From contig NZ_NWTG01000005.1 of NCBI RefSeq assembly GCF_002532045.1, positions 1-64,000 on the forward strand: a stretch of DNA of 64,000 bases. The letters are read 5' to 3'. This DNA comes from Bradyrhizobium sp. C9. GTDB taxonomy: Bacteria; Pseudomonadota; Alphaproteobacteria; Rhizobiales; Xanthobacteraceae. The notes beneath the pieces were generated by a model. That model was not told the origin of the DNA. It worked only from the letters and a program-made list of their open reading frames with translations, and did not search any database. The translations under genes and the position numbers were made by a program. Shown here piece by piece: positions 7,711 through 15,958 of this stretch. How positions within the stretch are numbered: position 1 is the stretch's first letter; every line of letters begins with the position of its first letter.

Positions 7711-7842
7711 GCCGGTGGTGAAGAGTGCCGTTGCTTCGGATCGCCAGTTGAGGGTTCGATTCCCTCCGGACCCTGCGTCCGCCGCTCGATGGTCGAGCAA
7801 GCGAAGCCCGCAAGGGCAGTACAGTCTCGTCTGTTCCCCGGC
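7711..7842 (+). ncRNA. Y-RNA-like tRNA mimic, module D
   Basis: GCCGG (7711-7715) pairs with CCGGC (7838-7842). The consensus blocks are GGTGGTGAAGAG and CTCGTCTGTTCC; the GAG/CTC covariation against GAT/ATC in the other modules supports real pairing. The T arm is at 7750-7766 (GAGGG-TTCGATT-CCCTC). A CGGAC/GTCCG hairpin (7767-7781) stands for the acceptor, a further GCTCGA/TCGAGC hairpin follows, and the GCCC-GCAA-GGGC D-arm equivalent is at 7806-7817, identical to that of module B. The module ends 40 bases before the Ro gene start. Confidence 0.75.
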
Positions 7843-7882
7843 ACCACTTTCCAATCCATACTCACCCAGAAAGGAGGCCATC

Positions 7883-9208
7883 ATGGCCACGATCAACAAG
7901 ATCATGCGCGCCTTCACCCGTGAGGGGGCGCGTGGCAAGCGCTTCACGCCCGAGATGGAGCTGCGGCGTGCGCTGCTGAACTGCCTCTTGTGGGAGAACC
8001 AGTTCTACGAGGACGGCGTCGCGATCGCCGATCGCATCAAGGCGCTGGTGCCGACGGTCGAGCCGGCGCGCGTAGCCGAACTCGCGATTGCCGCCCGCGA
8101 GACCATGAAGCTGCGGCATGCGCCGCTGCTCGTGGTCCGCGAGATGGCGCGGCACGCGACGCATCGGGCCCTCGTCGCCGATACGCTCGCTCGCGTGATC
8201 CAGCGGCCGGACGAAATGACCGAGCTGCTTGCGATCTACTGGGTGGATGCGCTCGGCCCGCAGCAGCAGCGCAAGCGTCAGCCGGTCTCGGCGCAGATCA
8301 AGAAGGGGCTGGCGCGGGCGCTCACCAGGTTCGACGCCTACCAGCTCGCGAAGTACGATCGCGACGGCGCGGTGCGGATCAGGGACGTGCTGTTCCTGGT
8401 TCACGCCAAGCCGAAGGACGCCGCACAGGAGAAGGTGTGGAAGCAGCTCGTCGACGGCGAGCTGGCCTCGCCCGACACCTGGGAGGTTTCGCTCTCGTCC
8501 GGCAAGGACAAGCGTGAGACTTTCGAGCGGCTGATCGCCGAGAACGGGCTCGGCGGGCTGGCGCTGCTGCGCAACCTGCGCCTGATGCAGAAGGCGGAGG
8601 TGCCGCGCCGGATCATTGCGGACGCGATTGAGGCGATGCGGACGGATCGTATCCTGCCCTACCGCTTCATCACGGCGGCGCGTTATGCGCCGGACTTCGA
8701 GCCGGAGCTCGAGTCCGCGATGCTGAAGTCGGTCAAGGACTACGCGCGGCTGGACGGCCGCACGCGGCTGCTGATCGACGTGTCGGGATCGATGTTCACG
8801 CCGCTCTCGGCCCAGTCTGAAATGACGCGGGCGGAAGCGGCCTGCGGACTTGCGATCCTCGCCCGCGAGGTCTGCGACGAGGTGGAGATCTTCACGTTCA
8901 GCAATGAAGTCGTGAAGCTGCCGCCGCGCCGCGGCTTCGCGCTGCGCGATGCGATCATCGGCTCGCAGCCGCACGGTGGGACGTATCTCGGCAAGGCGGT
9001 GACGGAGATCGACCGCAAGGGCGATCGGCTGGTCGTCTTCACCGACGAGCAGAGCCACGACCAGGTGCCCGCGCCCAAGGGGCGCGGATACATGGTCAAC
9101 GTGGCGTCCTACCAGCACGGTGTCGGGCATGGCCCGTGGACGCGGGTCGACGGCTTCTCCGAAGCCGTGATCGCCTGGATCGCGGCGTCGGAAGCGACGA
9201 TGCACTGA
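7883..9208 (+). CDS. rsr: TROVE/vWA domain Ro60-like RNA-binding protein
   Basis: A 441-residue bacterial orthologue of the Ro 60 kDa autoantigen, a ring of HEAT-like helices that holds Y RNAs and works with exonucleases in RNA quality control and stress survival. The N-terminal two thirds is the TROVE domain (start MATINKIMRAFTREG, the family block FTPEMELRRALLNCLLWE). The C-terminal third is a von Willebrand A domain with an intact MIDAS: DVSGSM at Asp299, then a GGTYL threonine and TDEQ. It is shorter than the roughly 530 residues of the Deinococcus and human proteins. The start is fixed by an AAGGAGG site at 7871-7877. It follows four tRNA-like modules and is closed by a terminator. No rtcB or rtcA is adjacent. 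Confidence 0.92.
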   Translation: MATINKIMRAFTREGARGKRFTPEMELRRALLNCLLWENQFYEDGVAIADRIKALVPTVEPARVAELAIAARETMKLRHAPLLVVREMARHATHRALVADTLARVIQRPDEMTELLAIYWVDALGPQQQRKRQPVSAQIKKGLARALTRFDAYQLAKYDRDGAVRIRDVLFLVHAKPKDAAQEKVWKQLVDGELASPDTWEVSLSSGKDKRETFERLIAENGLGGLALLRNLRLMQKAEVPRRIIADAIEAMRTDRILPYRFITAARYAPDFEPELESAMLKSVKDYARLDGRTRLLIDVSGSMFTPLSAQSEMTRAEAACGLAILAREVCDEVEIFTFSNEVVKLPPRRGFALRDAIIGSQPHGGTYLGKAVTEIDRKGDRLVVFTDEQSHDQVPAPKGRGYMVNVASYQHGVGHGPWTRVDGFSEAVIAWIAASEATMH

Positions 9209-9227
9209 CCTGCGTCACGCAACAACG

Positions 9228-9265
9228 GACCCGGACGCGCGGACCACTGCGCGCCCGGGTCTTTT
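9228..9265 (+). terminator. Intrinsic terminator of the Ro locus
   Basis: GACCCGG (9228-9234) pairs with CCGGGTC (9255-9261), extended inwards by CGCGC/GCGCG, and is followed by TTTT (9262-9265). It lies 20 bases after the Ro stop codon. Confidence 0.85.
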
Positions 9266-9422
9266 CACGAGCGGCAACCAATATATTCGTGATCGGCCGG
9301 CGGCGATCTTCATCACGAGGTCGAGAGCCCTCACGCCAACTCCCCGTCATTTTGCTGCGGTTCATCTCGGCCGGCAGACAATGTGCCCAATCAACTGCGG
9401 TTCCAGAGGGACTCGTGTGCCC

Positions 9423-11336
9423 ATGCCGATCAGCCGCCGGCGAGCGCTCAAGCTTGCCTCGTTTGCCGCAGCGAGCCCGTTGCTCGGCAGCGAAAGCCGT
9501 GCCCAACCGACGACCGTTGCGGGCGCGGTCACAATTGACATGGCCACCTTCACGGCTTCCTCCGGCGGCGACGCCGACGCGGCCTTTGCCAAGGCGCTGG
9601 CTGCCGTCGCCAAGGCAGCCGCTGATGCGAGCAAGGCCGGGCCGGCTCACATCGTCCTCAATCTGGAGAAGAACGCCAGCTACCGGATCAAGCGGCCGCT
9701 CGCGTTCCGGCAATTGCACGGCTTCGAGCTCAACGGCAATGGCGCACAGCTGATTAACACGGCACGCAGCGGAACCTTCGCGATCTCCGGCTGCAACCGC
9801 CTCACCATCCGCGATCTCACCATCGATTACGATCCGCTGCCCTTCACCCAGGGAACGATCACCGCATTCGACAAGCAGGCGGTCGACATCACGGTGAAGG
9901 TCGACCCCGGCTATCCCGATGATGCGGCGCTGCTGGCCGCCTTCACCGATGGCTTCTTCAAGGTGATGGACCGCCGCAACCGGGCGCTGAAGACCGGCGC
10001 CAGGGATTTCCTCTCCCCGACCCATGCCACGCGGCTCAGCGACGGTCTGATCAAGGTGCATCTGCAATGGAGCGCGAACGATCGTTTCCCGAGTCAGCTG
10101 CCGATCACGGTCGGTGACGTCGTCACCATCGCAAACAGCGGCGCGCACGCCATCGCCGTGGACTCCAGCGTCGCCACCAGCCTGATCGACCTGAAGCTGC
10201 TGGCCTCGCCGGGCATGGGCATCATCGAGAATGGCGGCGAAGGCTCGATGATGCTGCAGAAAGTCTCGGTCGTTCCGGGACCCCGGCCGAAGGGCGCGAC
10301 GACCGACCGGCTGATCTCGACCAATTCCGACGGCTCACACTTCACCGCGGTCGCGCGCGGTCCGACCATGGAGGACTGCAGTTTCGCCAACACCTCCGAC
10401 GATGCCGTCAACGTGCACGGCTTCTACTACTATGTCGTGGCGAAGACCGCGGCGCGGCGGTTTCTGCTCAGCCCGAAATGGGACGTCGGCCTTGCGGCCG
10501 GCGACGATATCGAGAGCTGCGATCATGCGACGTTTCGCTCGCTCGGACGCGGCAAGGTCGAGCAATTGACCAAGCGCCATGCGCCGGAGCTGAAGGCCAA
10601 GATCGCCCAGCTCTGGAAGAACCGGAGTCCGACCACCCAGCCGGACCTGATCTACGACGTGGTGCTGCAGCAGGACCTGCCGCTCAAGACCGGCGATGCC
10701 GTCACCTCGTTGACGCATATCGGATCCGGCGCCACCGTACTGCGCTGCAACTTCCACGCCTGCGGCCGCGTGCTGATGAAGGCACCGAACGCCATCGTGG
10801 AGAACTGCCAGTTCACGTTCTCGACCGGGGTCGCGCTGCAGGCGGGGAGCGACATCGGCTTCTGGTCGGAGTCCGGATTTGCCGAGAACCTCGTGTTCCG
10901 CAACAACCGCTTCAGCCACTGCGTCAACGGCGCCAATGAGCTGACCAGCGGCAGCGGCACGCTCGGCACCATCTATGTCGGCATGGTGCCGCCGGAAGGC
11001 GCCAGGGGATTTCAGGACAATTTCCAGAACCGGCGCGTCATCATCGAAGGCAATCACATCGACGATTCCTACATCTACGCGATCTTCGTCAGCAATGCCG
11101 ACGGCGTCAAAATCGCCGGCAATGTGATCGGCCAGACATTTCTGCGCGGCGGCGCGTTCGGGGCCGGCGACTTCTTCCACATCAAGCCCGGCAGCGCGAT
11201 CTTCGTCGGCCGCGCCAGAAACGTCGAGATCAGCAACAACGTCGCCGCGCACGGCCGGATCACGACCAATGCCGTCGCGATCGATCCCAGCTGCGACAAG
11301 CATTCGGTGCATCTTGCCGGCAACAGGCTGGCCTGA
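9423..11336 (+). CDS. Tat-exported right-handed beta-helix protein
   Basis: A 637-residue protein starting with a twin-arginine signal (ISRRRALKLASF, then AAASPLLGSESRA). The mature part has many short N-x-x-x-x-N type coils (FRNNRFSHC, EISNNVAAHG, IIEGNHIDDS) characteristic of parallel beta-helix carbohydrate-active proteins. The segment TSDDAVNVHGFYY resembles the DDAxNVHG stretch I associate with GH110-type alpha-galactosidases, so a glycosidase or lyase acting on an extracellular polysaccharide is possible, but this is weak. The ATG at 9423 was chosen because it places the RR motif at residue 5. It is alone between the Ro terminator and a convergent hydrolase gene. Confidence 0.7.
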   Translation: MPISRRRALKLASFAAASPLLGSESRAQPTTVAGAVTIDMATFTASSGGDADAAFAKALAAVAKAAADASKAGPAHIVLNLEKNASYRIKRPLAFRQLHGFELNGNGAQLINTARSGTFAISGCNRLTIRDLTIDYDPLPFTQGTITAFDKQAVDITVKVDPGYPDDAALLAAFTDGFFKVMDRRNRALKTGARDFLSPTHATRLSDGLIKVHLQWSANDRFPSQLPITVGDVVTIANSGAHAIAVDSSVATSLIDLKLLASPGMGIIENGGEGSMMLQKVSVVPGPRPKGATTDRLISTNSDGSHFTAVARGPTMEDCSFANTSDDAVNVHGFYYYVVAKTAARRFLLSPKWDVGLAAGDDIESCDHATFRSLGRGKVEQLTKRHAPELKAKIAQLWKNRSPTTQPDLIYDVVLQQDLPLKTGDAVTSLTHIGSGATVLRCNFHACGRVLMKAPNAIVENCQFTFSTGVALQAGSDIGFWSESGFAENLVFRNNRFSHCVNGANELTSGSGTLGTIYVGMVPPEGARGFQDNFQNRRVIIEGNHIDDSYIYAIFVSNADGVKIAGNVIGQTFLRGGAFGAGDFFHIKPGSAIFVGRARNVEISNNVAAHGRITTNAVAIDPSCDKHSVHLAGNRLA

Positions 11337-11352
11337 GCGAGCACAATGCCGC

Positions 11353-12507
11353 TCAGGGCGTCATGCCGAGCGCGCGCCACATCGCGCGGATTATCCGGAA
11401 CGAGCGGGCATCGCCGACGAGGCCACGTTGCATCCGGTTCATCGCATAGGCGAACGTCATCCGCGCGTCGGTATCGATAAGCACAAACGACCCGCCGCCG
11501 CCCGACCAGAACAGCGTATTGGGGTTGGGCGGCACCAGGCTGAGGATCGGACTCGGCAGACCGAAGCCGAGGCCGAAGCGGACGCAGATGCCGCGCATCA
11601 CAAGGTCCGGGCCGTCGATCTGCACCTCCAACGCCTTGCGGCAGCCGGCCTCCGACATGATCCGCTGCCCTTTCGCGGTGCCGCCGGTCGCGAGGATGGT
11701 CTGAATGGCGGCGATCGATCGCGCGTTGCCGTGACCGTTCACCGCCGGGATCTCGGCGCCGCGCCAGGCGCGGGTGCGGGTCGACGGCACGTCGGTGCGG
11801 GTGTCGCTGAAGGTGATCCTCTGGATCGTGGTCATTTCCACATCGGTCGCGGCCGCCGACGGCAGGAACGGCACGAGATCGGCGACGCGATGATCTTCCG
11901 ATGCCGGCAGGCCGATCCAGAAATCCGCATTCAAGGGCGCCGCGATCTCCTCGCGAAACACCGTGCCGAGTGTCTTGCCGGTGATGCGACGAACGACTTC
12001 TCCGACCAGGAAGCCGAAGCTGTAGACGTGATAGCCGGATGCAGTGCCCGGCTCCCACAGCGTCGCCTGCGCGGCAAGCGTCGACGTCGCCCTGTCCCAG
12101 TCATAAAAATCCTCGCCGCTGATCGCGGGACACCAGCCCGAGAGGCCCGCCGAGTGGCTCATCAGCTGCGCCACGGTGATAGCGGCCTTGCCGTTGGCTG
12201 CGAATTCCGGCCAATAGCGCGCCACCGGCGCCGCGAAGTCGAGCGCGCCGCGATCGGCGAGCCACAACGCGGTCAGCGCGGTCATGGTCTTGGTGATCGA
12301 ATAGACGTTGACGATGGTGTCGCGCGTCCAGGGCCGCTGCTCGGCCTCGTCGGCGAAGCCGCCCCACAGATCGACCACGGTCTCGCCGTCGATCGTGGCG
12401 CAGAACGATGCGCCGAGCTCTTCCCCGTCGGCGAAATTGGCCTCGAACGCCTCGCGTGCCACCGAAAACCGCGCGTCGGCGAATCCGTGTGATATCGCAA
12501 TTGCCAT
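11353..12507 (-). CDS. Serine hydrolase, beta-lactamase class C fold
   Basis: A 384-residue penicillin-binding-like esterase or peptidase. The SxxK nucleophile motif is SITK (NVYSITKTMTAL), and the second motif is YSFG in the position of YxN. The family-typical LWGGFAD and LMSHSAGLSG stretches are present. There is no signal peptide from the chosen start (MAIAISHGF, preceded by GGGGAG), so it is probably cytoplasmic, as in EstB/carboxylesterase-like members rather than true beta-lactamases. It is convergent with the beta-helix gene 16 bases away. The physiological substrate is unknown. Confidence 0.82.
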   Translation of the reverse strand: MAIAISHGFADARFSVAREAFEANFADGEELGASFCATIDGETVVDLWGGFADEAEQRPWTRDTIVNVYSITKTMTALTALWLADRGALDFAAPVARYWPEFAANGKAAITVAQLMSHSAGLSGWCPAISGEDFYDWDRATSTLAAQATLWEPGTASGYHVYSFGFLVGEVVRRITGKTLGTVFREEIAAPLNADFWIGLPASEDHRVADLVPFLPSAAATDVEMTTIQRITFSDTRTDVPSTRTRAWRGAEIPAVNGHGNARSIAAIQTILATGGTAKGQRIMSEAGCRKALEVQIDGPDLVMRGICVRFGLGFGLPSPILSLVPPNPNTLFWSGGGGSFVLIDTDARMTFAYAMNRMQRGLVGDARSFRIIRAMWRALGMTP

Positions 12508-12642
12508 GGCCGTGCTCCCCGCTCCGTCCCCACGCTTTGAGGGAGGCGGGACATACGCGGTGAGAGGCGCGCCTGACAATTCTTGAACTGAACTGTTTCG
12601 TCCCCATCTATCTGAAGAGAGACTTTCCCCTTCAGTCCAGGC

Positions 12643-13338
12643 CTACCCCTGCTTCTGCAGCACCGTTATGTGCAGACGGCGGCGGATCTCCATGCCCTGG
12701 CGGCGGTACAGCGCGATTGCCGAGACGTTGCTAGTGAAGACGTGCAGAAACGGAAGCTCGCCGCGCGCCACGATCTGGCGACCGACCGCCGACAGCAGCG
12801 CCTGCGCGTAGCCCCGGCCGCGATGGTCCGGATGCACGCAGACCGCAGTCATCTCGGTATAGTTCCCCGGCTTCATCCGTTCCCCGGTCATCGCGACCAA
12901 CTCGCCACCAATGCGGATGCCGAAAAAGTTGCCGAGCTCATGCGTCCGCGCGCTGAACGGACCGGGTTTCGTCATTTCCGTCAACGCCACCATCGCGGGA
13001 ACGTCGGCGACGCCGAGCGTGACGATCTCGACGCCGGGCCGAGAGAACTCCGCCGGTGTGCCGGTCATCTGCTCGCCCGTCTCGGCCAGCAGCACCTTGA
13101 ACTGCGGCGGCACAGCGACCGGATCGGGCGTGAACAGCACCGCGATGTCGGGTCCCGACAGCAGCGCGCCAAGCGCGGCAAAACTCTTGGGCGACATGTC
13201 GATCATGTCGGCGAAAGGGGCGATCGTGACCGGAAAGCGCCTTGCATCGGCGGCGCCTTCCGCAAGGTCTCGTTGCCGCGTGGTCAGCGCGCTCCAGATC
13301 GGGCGATCAAGCGGATGGATCGGCGGGACTTCGAACAT
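12643..13338 (-). CDS. GNAT N-acetyltransferase
   Basis: A 231-residue protein with the acetyl-CoA fold in the C-terminal half: the strand-loop-helix MTAVCVHPDHRGRGYAQALL contains the Q/RxxGxG/A pyrophosphate loop, and SNVSAIALYRRQGME is the usual last helix. The N-terminal half is longer than in minimal GNATs and probably helps choose the substrate (FR47-like subfamily). The start is the first ATG of the frame. The acetylated target is unknown and no toxin or resistance partner is adjacent. Confidence 0.82.
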   Translation of the reverse strand: MFEVPPIHPLDRPIWSALTTRQRDLAEGAADARRFPVTIAPFADMIDMSPKSFAALGALLSGPDIAVLFTPDPVAVPPQFKVLLAETGEQMTGTPAEFSRPGVEIVTLGVADVPAMVALTEMTKPGPFSARTHELGNFFGIRIGGELVAMTGERMKPGNYTEMTAVCVHPDHRGRGYAQALLSAVGRQIVARGELPFLHVFTSNVSAIALYRRQGMEIRRRLHITVLQKQG

Positions 13339-13444
13339 GCGGCGCTTCGCTCCTGATTTTCATCGAGCAGAGCAAGAAGCGCCGACAAAATCCAGTGTGG
13401 CGTGATGCCGTTGCGGCTCACAATCACGCCAGCAGGATCGCCGC

Positions 13445-14094
13445 CTACGCCACCTTCAGGCAGAGCTCGGTCCCGCCCTTGAGCGGCAGCGTGATCGACA
13501 CGAAGCCGTTTTGGGGGTCGCGCACGAACTCCAGGAAATCCGCCTCGGCATTGTCGTTCATGACATAGCCGCCGACGCGAAGCTGCGGGGCGATGATCTC
13601 AATCACCTGCGGGCCAGCGTCGGTCCCTTGTCGCCCGGCCAGCCGTCGATCAGGATGAAGTCGACGGGACCACCGAGATCGCGCAGCGTCTGGCGCGCAT
13701 CGCCCTCGCGGATGTCGGCGTAGTCGGCAAGGCCAGCCTCCGCAAGATTGCGCTTCGCGGCCTGGACCTTGGCCGGCACGATCTCCGAGCCGATCACGGT
13801 GCCGCCGCCATTGTCGCGCATCGCGGCGGCGAAATAGAGCGTCGACATTCCGACCGACGTCGCGAACTCCACGACGCGTTTGGCGCGCAGGCCGCGGCAC
13901 AAGAGATAGATCAATTCGCCCTGCTCCGGGTGGATCGAGAATCCCTGCTCGGCATAGTCGTTCGGATCGCGGCTCATCGCCGGATTGCCGCGCGGACCGC
14001 CGGCAGCCGGCCTGGGGCGCGTGACCTGCAGGCGCGCGATGACGGCAGCGACGCGAGCATCGGCGATCGCGCTGTGCGGTTCAGCGTTGTACAT
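13445..14094 (-). pseudogene. SAM-dependent O-methyltransferase, frameshifted
   Basis: A class I methyltransferase of the small-molecule O-methyltransferase type. From MYNAEPHSAIAD it runs through the SAM-binding region VVEFATSVGMSTLYFAAAM and the acidic VDFILIDGWPGDKGPTLA. At about 13607-13612 the frame shifts, and the expected C-terminal strands (VIEIIAPQLRVGGYVMNDNA, then GGTELCLKVA) continue in another frame. One extra base would restore about 216 residues. The start has an AAGGGAGA site. It lies immediately downstream of the padR-like gene on the same strand and was probably controlled by it. Deletion or sequencing error cannot be told apart here. Confidence 0.82.
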
Positions 14095-14117
14095 GAAGGG
14101 TCTCCCTTGAGATGACG

Positions 14118-14750
14118 TCATTGCTGCAGGATCTCAGCGGCAGCGCGGTCGAGGATCTTGGCGATGCGGCGCGCCTCGGCGGCATCGCAGCCGCGCTTCT
14201 GGCGCAGCGCGCTCTTCAGCGCGTGACGGGCGCGGTGCACGTCGTCGGAAGCCTCGCCATCGAGATCGCTGACGCCAGCGAAGGCTTCGCGCACCTCGTC
14301 CATGCGGCGGCCGATCCGTGACAGCGCTTCGAGAATGGTGTCCGCGGTGGCGCGGTTCTCGGCGAGATGCGCCTTGCCCTGCTCGGTGATGCTGTAGAGC
14401 TTGCGCGCCGCATCCTGGGTGACGCTGGCATGGCCGATCTCCTCGAGGAAGGTCAGCGCGGGATAGATCACGCCTGGGCTCGGGCTGTAGAAGCCGTCCG
14501 ACCGCTCCTCGATTTTCTTGATCAGCTCGTAGCCGTGCGCCGGCTGCTCGCCGAGCAGCGCGAGGATGACGAGTTGCAGATCCTGCGACGAGAGCCGCCG
14601 CGATCCCGGAAAGTCGCCGCCGCCACCCCGCCCGAAGAAGCCATGTCCGCCGCGGCCAAAGCGATGGCCGCCCCGGCCGTGCCGGCCCATGGCGAAAAAC
14701 CCGAACCGAAAGCCATCATCGTCCCGGCCGCCAAACATCGATCGTCTCAT
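14118..14750 (-). CDS. PadR-family regulator with Gly/Phe/His-rich N-terminus
   Basis: A 210-residue repressor. Residues 52-130 form the PadR winged helix (LSSQDLQLVILALLGEQPAHGYELIKKIEE, then SPGVIYPALTFLEEIG), followed by a helical dimerisation region. The first 48 residues are a low-complexity Gly-, Phe-, Arg- and His-rich tail (GRHGRGGHRFGRGGHGFFGRGG), seen in some proteobacterial PadR proteins and of unknown use, possibly metal or nucleic-acid binding. A perfect palindrome lies 20 bases upstream of the start, so it most likely represses itself and the methyltransferase gene that starts 24 bases after its stop. Confidence 0.88.
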   Translation of the reverse strand: MRRSMFGGRDDDGFRFGFFAMGRHGRGGHRFGRGGHGFFGRGGGGDFPGSRRLSSQDLQLVILALLGEQPAHGYELIKKIEERSDGFYSPSPGVIYPALTFLEEIGHASVTQDAARKLYSITEQGKAHLAENRATADTILEALSRIGRRMDEVREAFAGVSDLDGEASDDVHRARHALKSALRQKRGCDAAEARRIAKILDRAAAEILQQ

Positions 14751-14769
14751 TGGTCATTCCTTACTGAAA

Positions 14770-14787
14770 ATATATCTTACGATATAT
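14770..14787. promoter_or_regulatory. PadR operator
   Basis: ATATATC (14770-14776) and GATATAT (14781-14787) form a perfect palindrome with a TTAC spacer, a typical PadR operator form. It is 20 bases before the padR-like start codon on the minus strand, placed to block its promoter. AT-richness stands out against the surrounding sequence. Confidence 0.75.
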
Positions 14788-14933
14788 CTACAGATTGAAT
14801 AGCGGCAACCCACGTTTTCGTGAGGTCCCGCAAACGAAGCAGCGAGCGGAACCAGCCTCGTCGGCTCGTGCCGGGCTTGCCTGTCTTCGCGCGGCTGGCC
14901 TATGGCTTTGACGCCCTCCAGCCCCTCCGACTC

Positions 14934-15287
14934 ATGCGCCCAAAAACCTTCGAAGCTCATTGCCTGCGCCTGGCCGCCGCCACCAAGGTGGTGCAATGGG
15001 AAGGCACGTCGGTGTTCAAGGTCGGCGGCAAGATGTTCGCGCTGGCCGGCGGCTACGTCGCGAGCACCGGCGGCTTCATGTTCAAGACCTCGAACATGGC
15101 CTATCAGCTGCTGATCGAGCAGGAACTCGCGCGGCCGGCGCCGTATCTGGCGCGCGCCAAATGGGTGCAACTGGTCGGCAACGACGCCCTGCCCGACGCC
15201 GAGCTCAAGGCCTATCTCGATCAGGCGCATGCGCTGATCGCAGCCAAGCTGACGCGGAAATCGCGCAAGGCGCTCGGGCTCGACTGA
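14934..15287 (+). CDS. MmcQ/YjbR family protein
   Basis: A 117-residue protein of the YjbR/CyaY-like fold. The core shows WEGTSVFKVGGKMFALAG, a phenylalanine- and tyrosine-rich middle, then the family WVQLVGNDALPDAELKAYLDQAHALI block, and ends KLTRKSRKALG. Length is normal (about 115-120), which favours the internal ATG (MRPKTFEAH) over a start 38 residues upstream. The family is thought to bind DNA or small ligands but its biochemical role is not established. It lies between the PadR operator region and a convergent phosphatase gene. Confidence 0.85.
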   Translation: MRPKTFEAHCLRLAAATKVVQWEGTSVFKVGGKMFALAGGYVASTGGFMFKTSNMAYQLLIEQELARPAPYLARAKWVQLVGNDALPDAELKAYLDQAHALIAAKLTRKSRKALGLD

Positions 15288-15308
15288 CGGGCCGGGCCGC
15301 TACGCGGT

Positions 15309-15875
15309 TCAGTCGCCCAACGGCTTGTCTGAATCACCCGACAGCAATTTCGGAAACAGCTCCTTGAAGGCGAACTTGTCGTCGCCCTTGGCGCGCTCGA
15401 AGCGCAGCACGACGTCGAAGCGGCTGCTCTCCCATTTCGTGGGCGGCTTGCCCTTGCTGACCGGGATCAGCGGCAGGATGTCGGCGATGATCGCCTTGTG
15501 CTCCCAGCACAGCAGCACGACGCCGTTCAGCGCCAGCAGCGCCTTGATCAGCGCCGGCTCATGACCTTTGCCAAAATCTTCGTTCGGTGTCGCGCCAAGA
15601 CGCGCCGCAAGCGCCACGATCGTCTCGGCGGGACGGCTGCTCGGGCCCCGGTTGGGCGTGGTGCCGGGCGTCGCGGCATAGATCGCGTCGGGCCTGGCAT
15701 AGTCACCCTTGGCAAGGTCGGTGCCAAACAATGCAGCCCACGCGCCGGCGCGCTGCCAGCCGCGGAGCACTAGCGACTCGGTATCGGACACGCCGTCCGC
15801 GGTGAAGCCGGGCCCCGGCCAGCCATCATCAGGCTTTTCGGCGTGACGAATGATGAAGAGCGTGAGCGCGTCCAT
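15309..15875 (-). CDS. Histidine phosphatase family protein
   Basis: A 188-residue protein with the phosphohistidine-acceptor motif at the N-terminus (LFIIRHAEKP), the second arginine in TTPNRGPSSRPAETI and a glutamate-containing LLCWEHKAII segment carrying the second histidine. This is the SixA/phosphoglycerate-mutase superfamily layout. The loop insertion TPGTTPNRGPSS is longer than in SixA. The substrate is unknown. It is convergent with the YjbR gene, 21 bases apart. Confidence 0.78.
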   Translation of the reverse strand: MDALTLFIIRHAEKPDDGWPGPGFTADGVSDTESLVLRGWQRAGAWAALFGTDLAKGDYARPDAIYAATPGTTPNRGPSSRPAETIVALAARLGATPNEDFGKGHEPALIKALLALNGVVLLCWEHKAIIADILPLIPVSKGKPPTKWESSRFDVVLRFERAKGDDKFAFKELFPKLLSGDSDKPLGD

Positions 15876-15958
15876 GGCGTCCTCTCGGGAGAAGATGTGT
15901 TGCTTGCAGCGGCGATTTCGATCCTACGCGGGCGACATGCTCCGCTTCATGAACGGCG

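Noticed and set aside
7130..7842. CRISPR-like array of GGTGGTGAAGAT repeats
   Set aside because: Spacing is irregular (over 120 bases), the repeats are short and diverged, and each is part of a folded unit with a T arm.
7130..7842. Permuted two-piece alphaproteobacterial tmRNA
   Set aside because: There are four units, none with a recognisable tag reading frame or alanine-type acceptor, and the position beside a Ro gene fits Y RNAs better.
7643..7882. Longer Ro protein with about 80 extra N-terminal residues
   Set aside because: The extension overlaps module D, has no homology to TROVE proteins, and a strong ribosome site sits before the ATG at 7883.
10335..11312. Minus-strand ORF inside the beta-helix gene
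   Set aside because: Its composition (His, Asp, Val, Arg rich) is that of a shadow frame, and the plus-strand gene has a Tat signal and beta-helix repeats.
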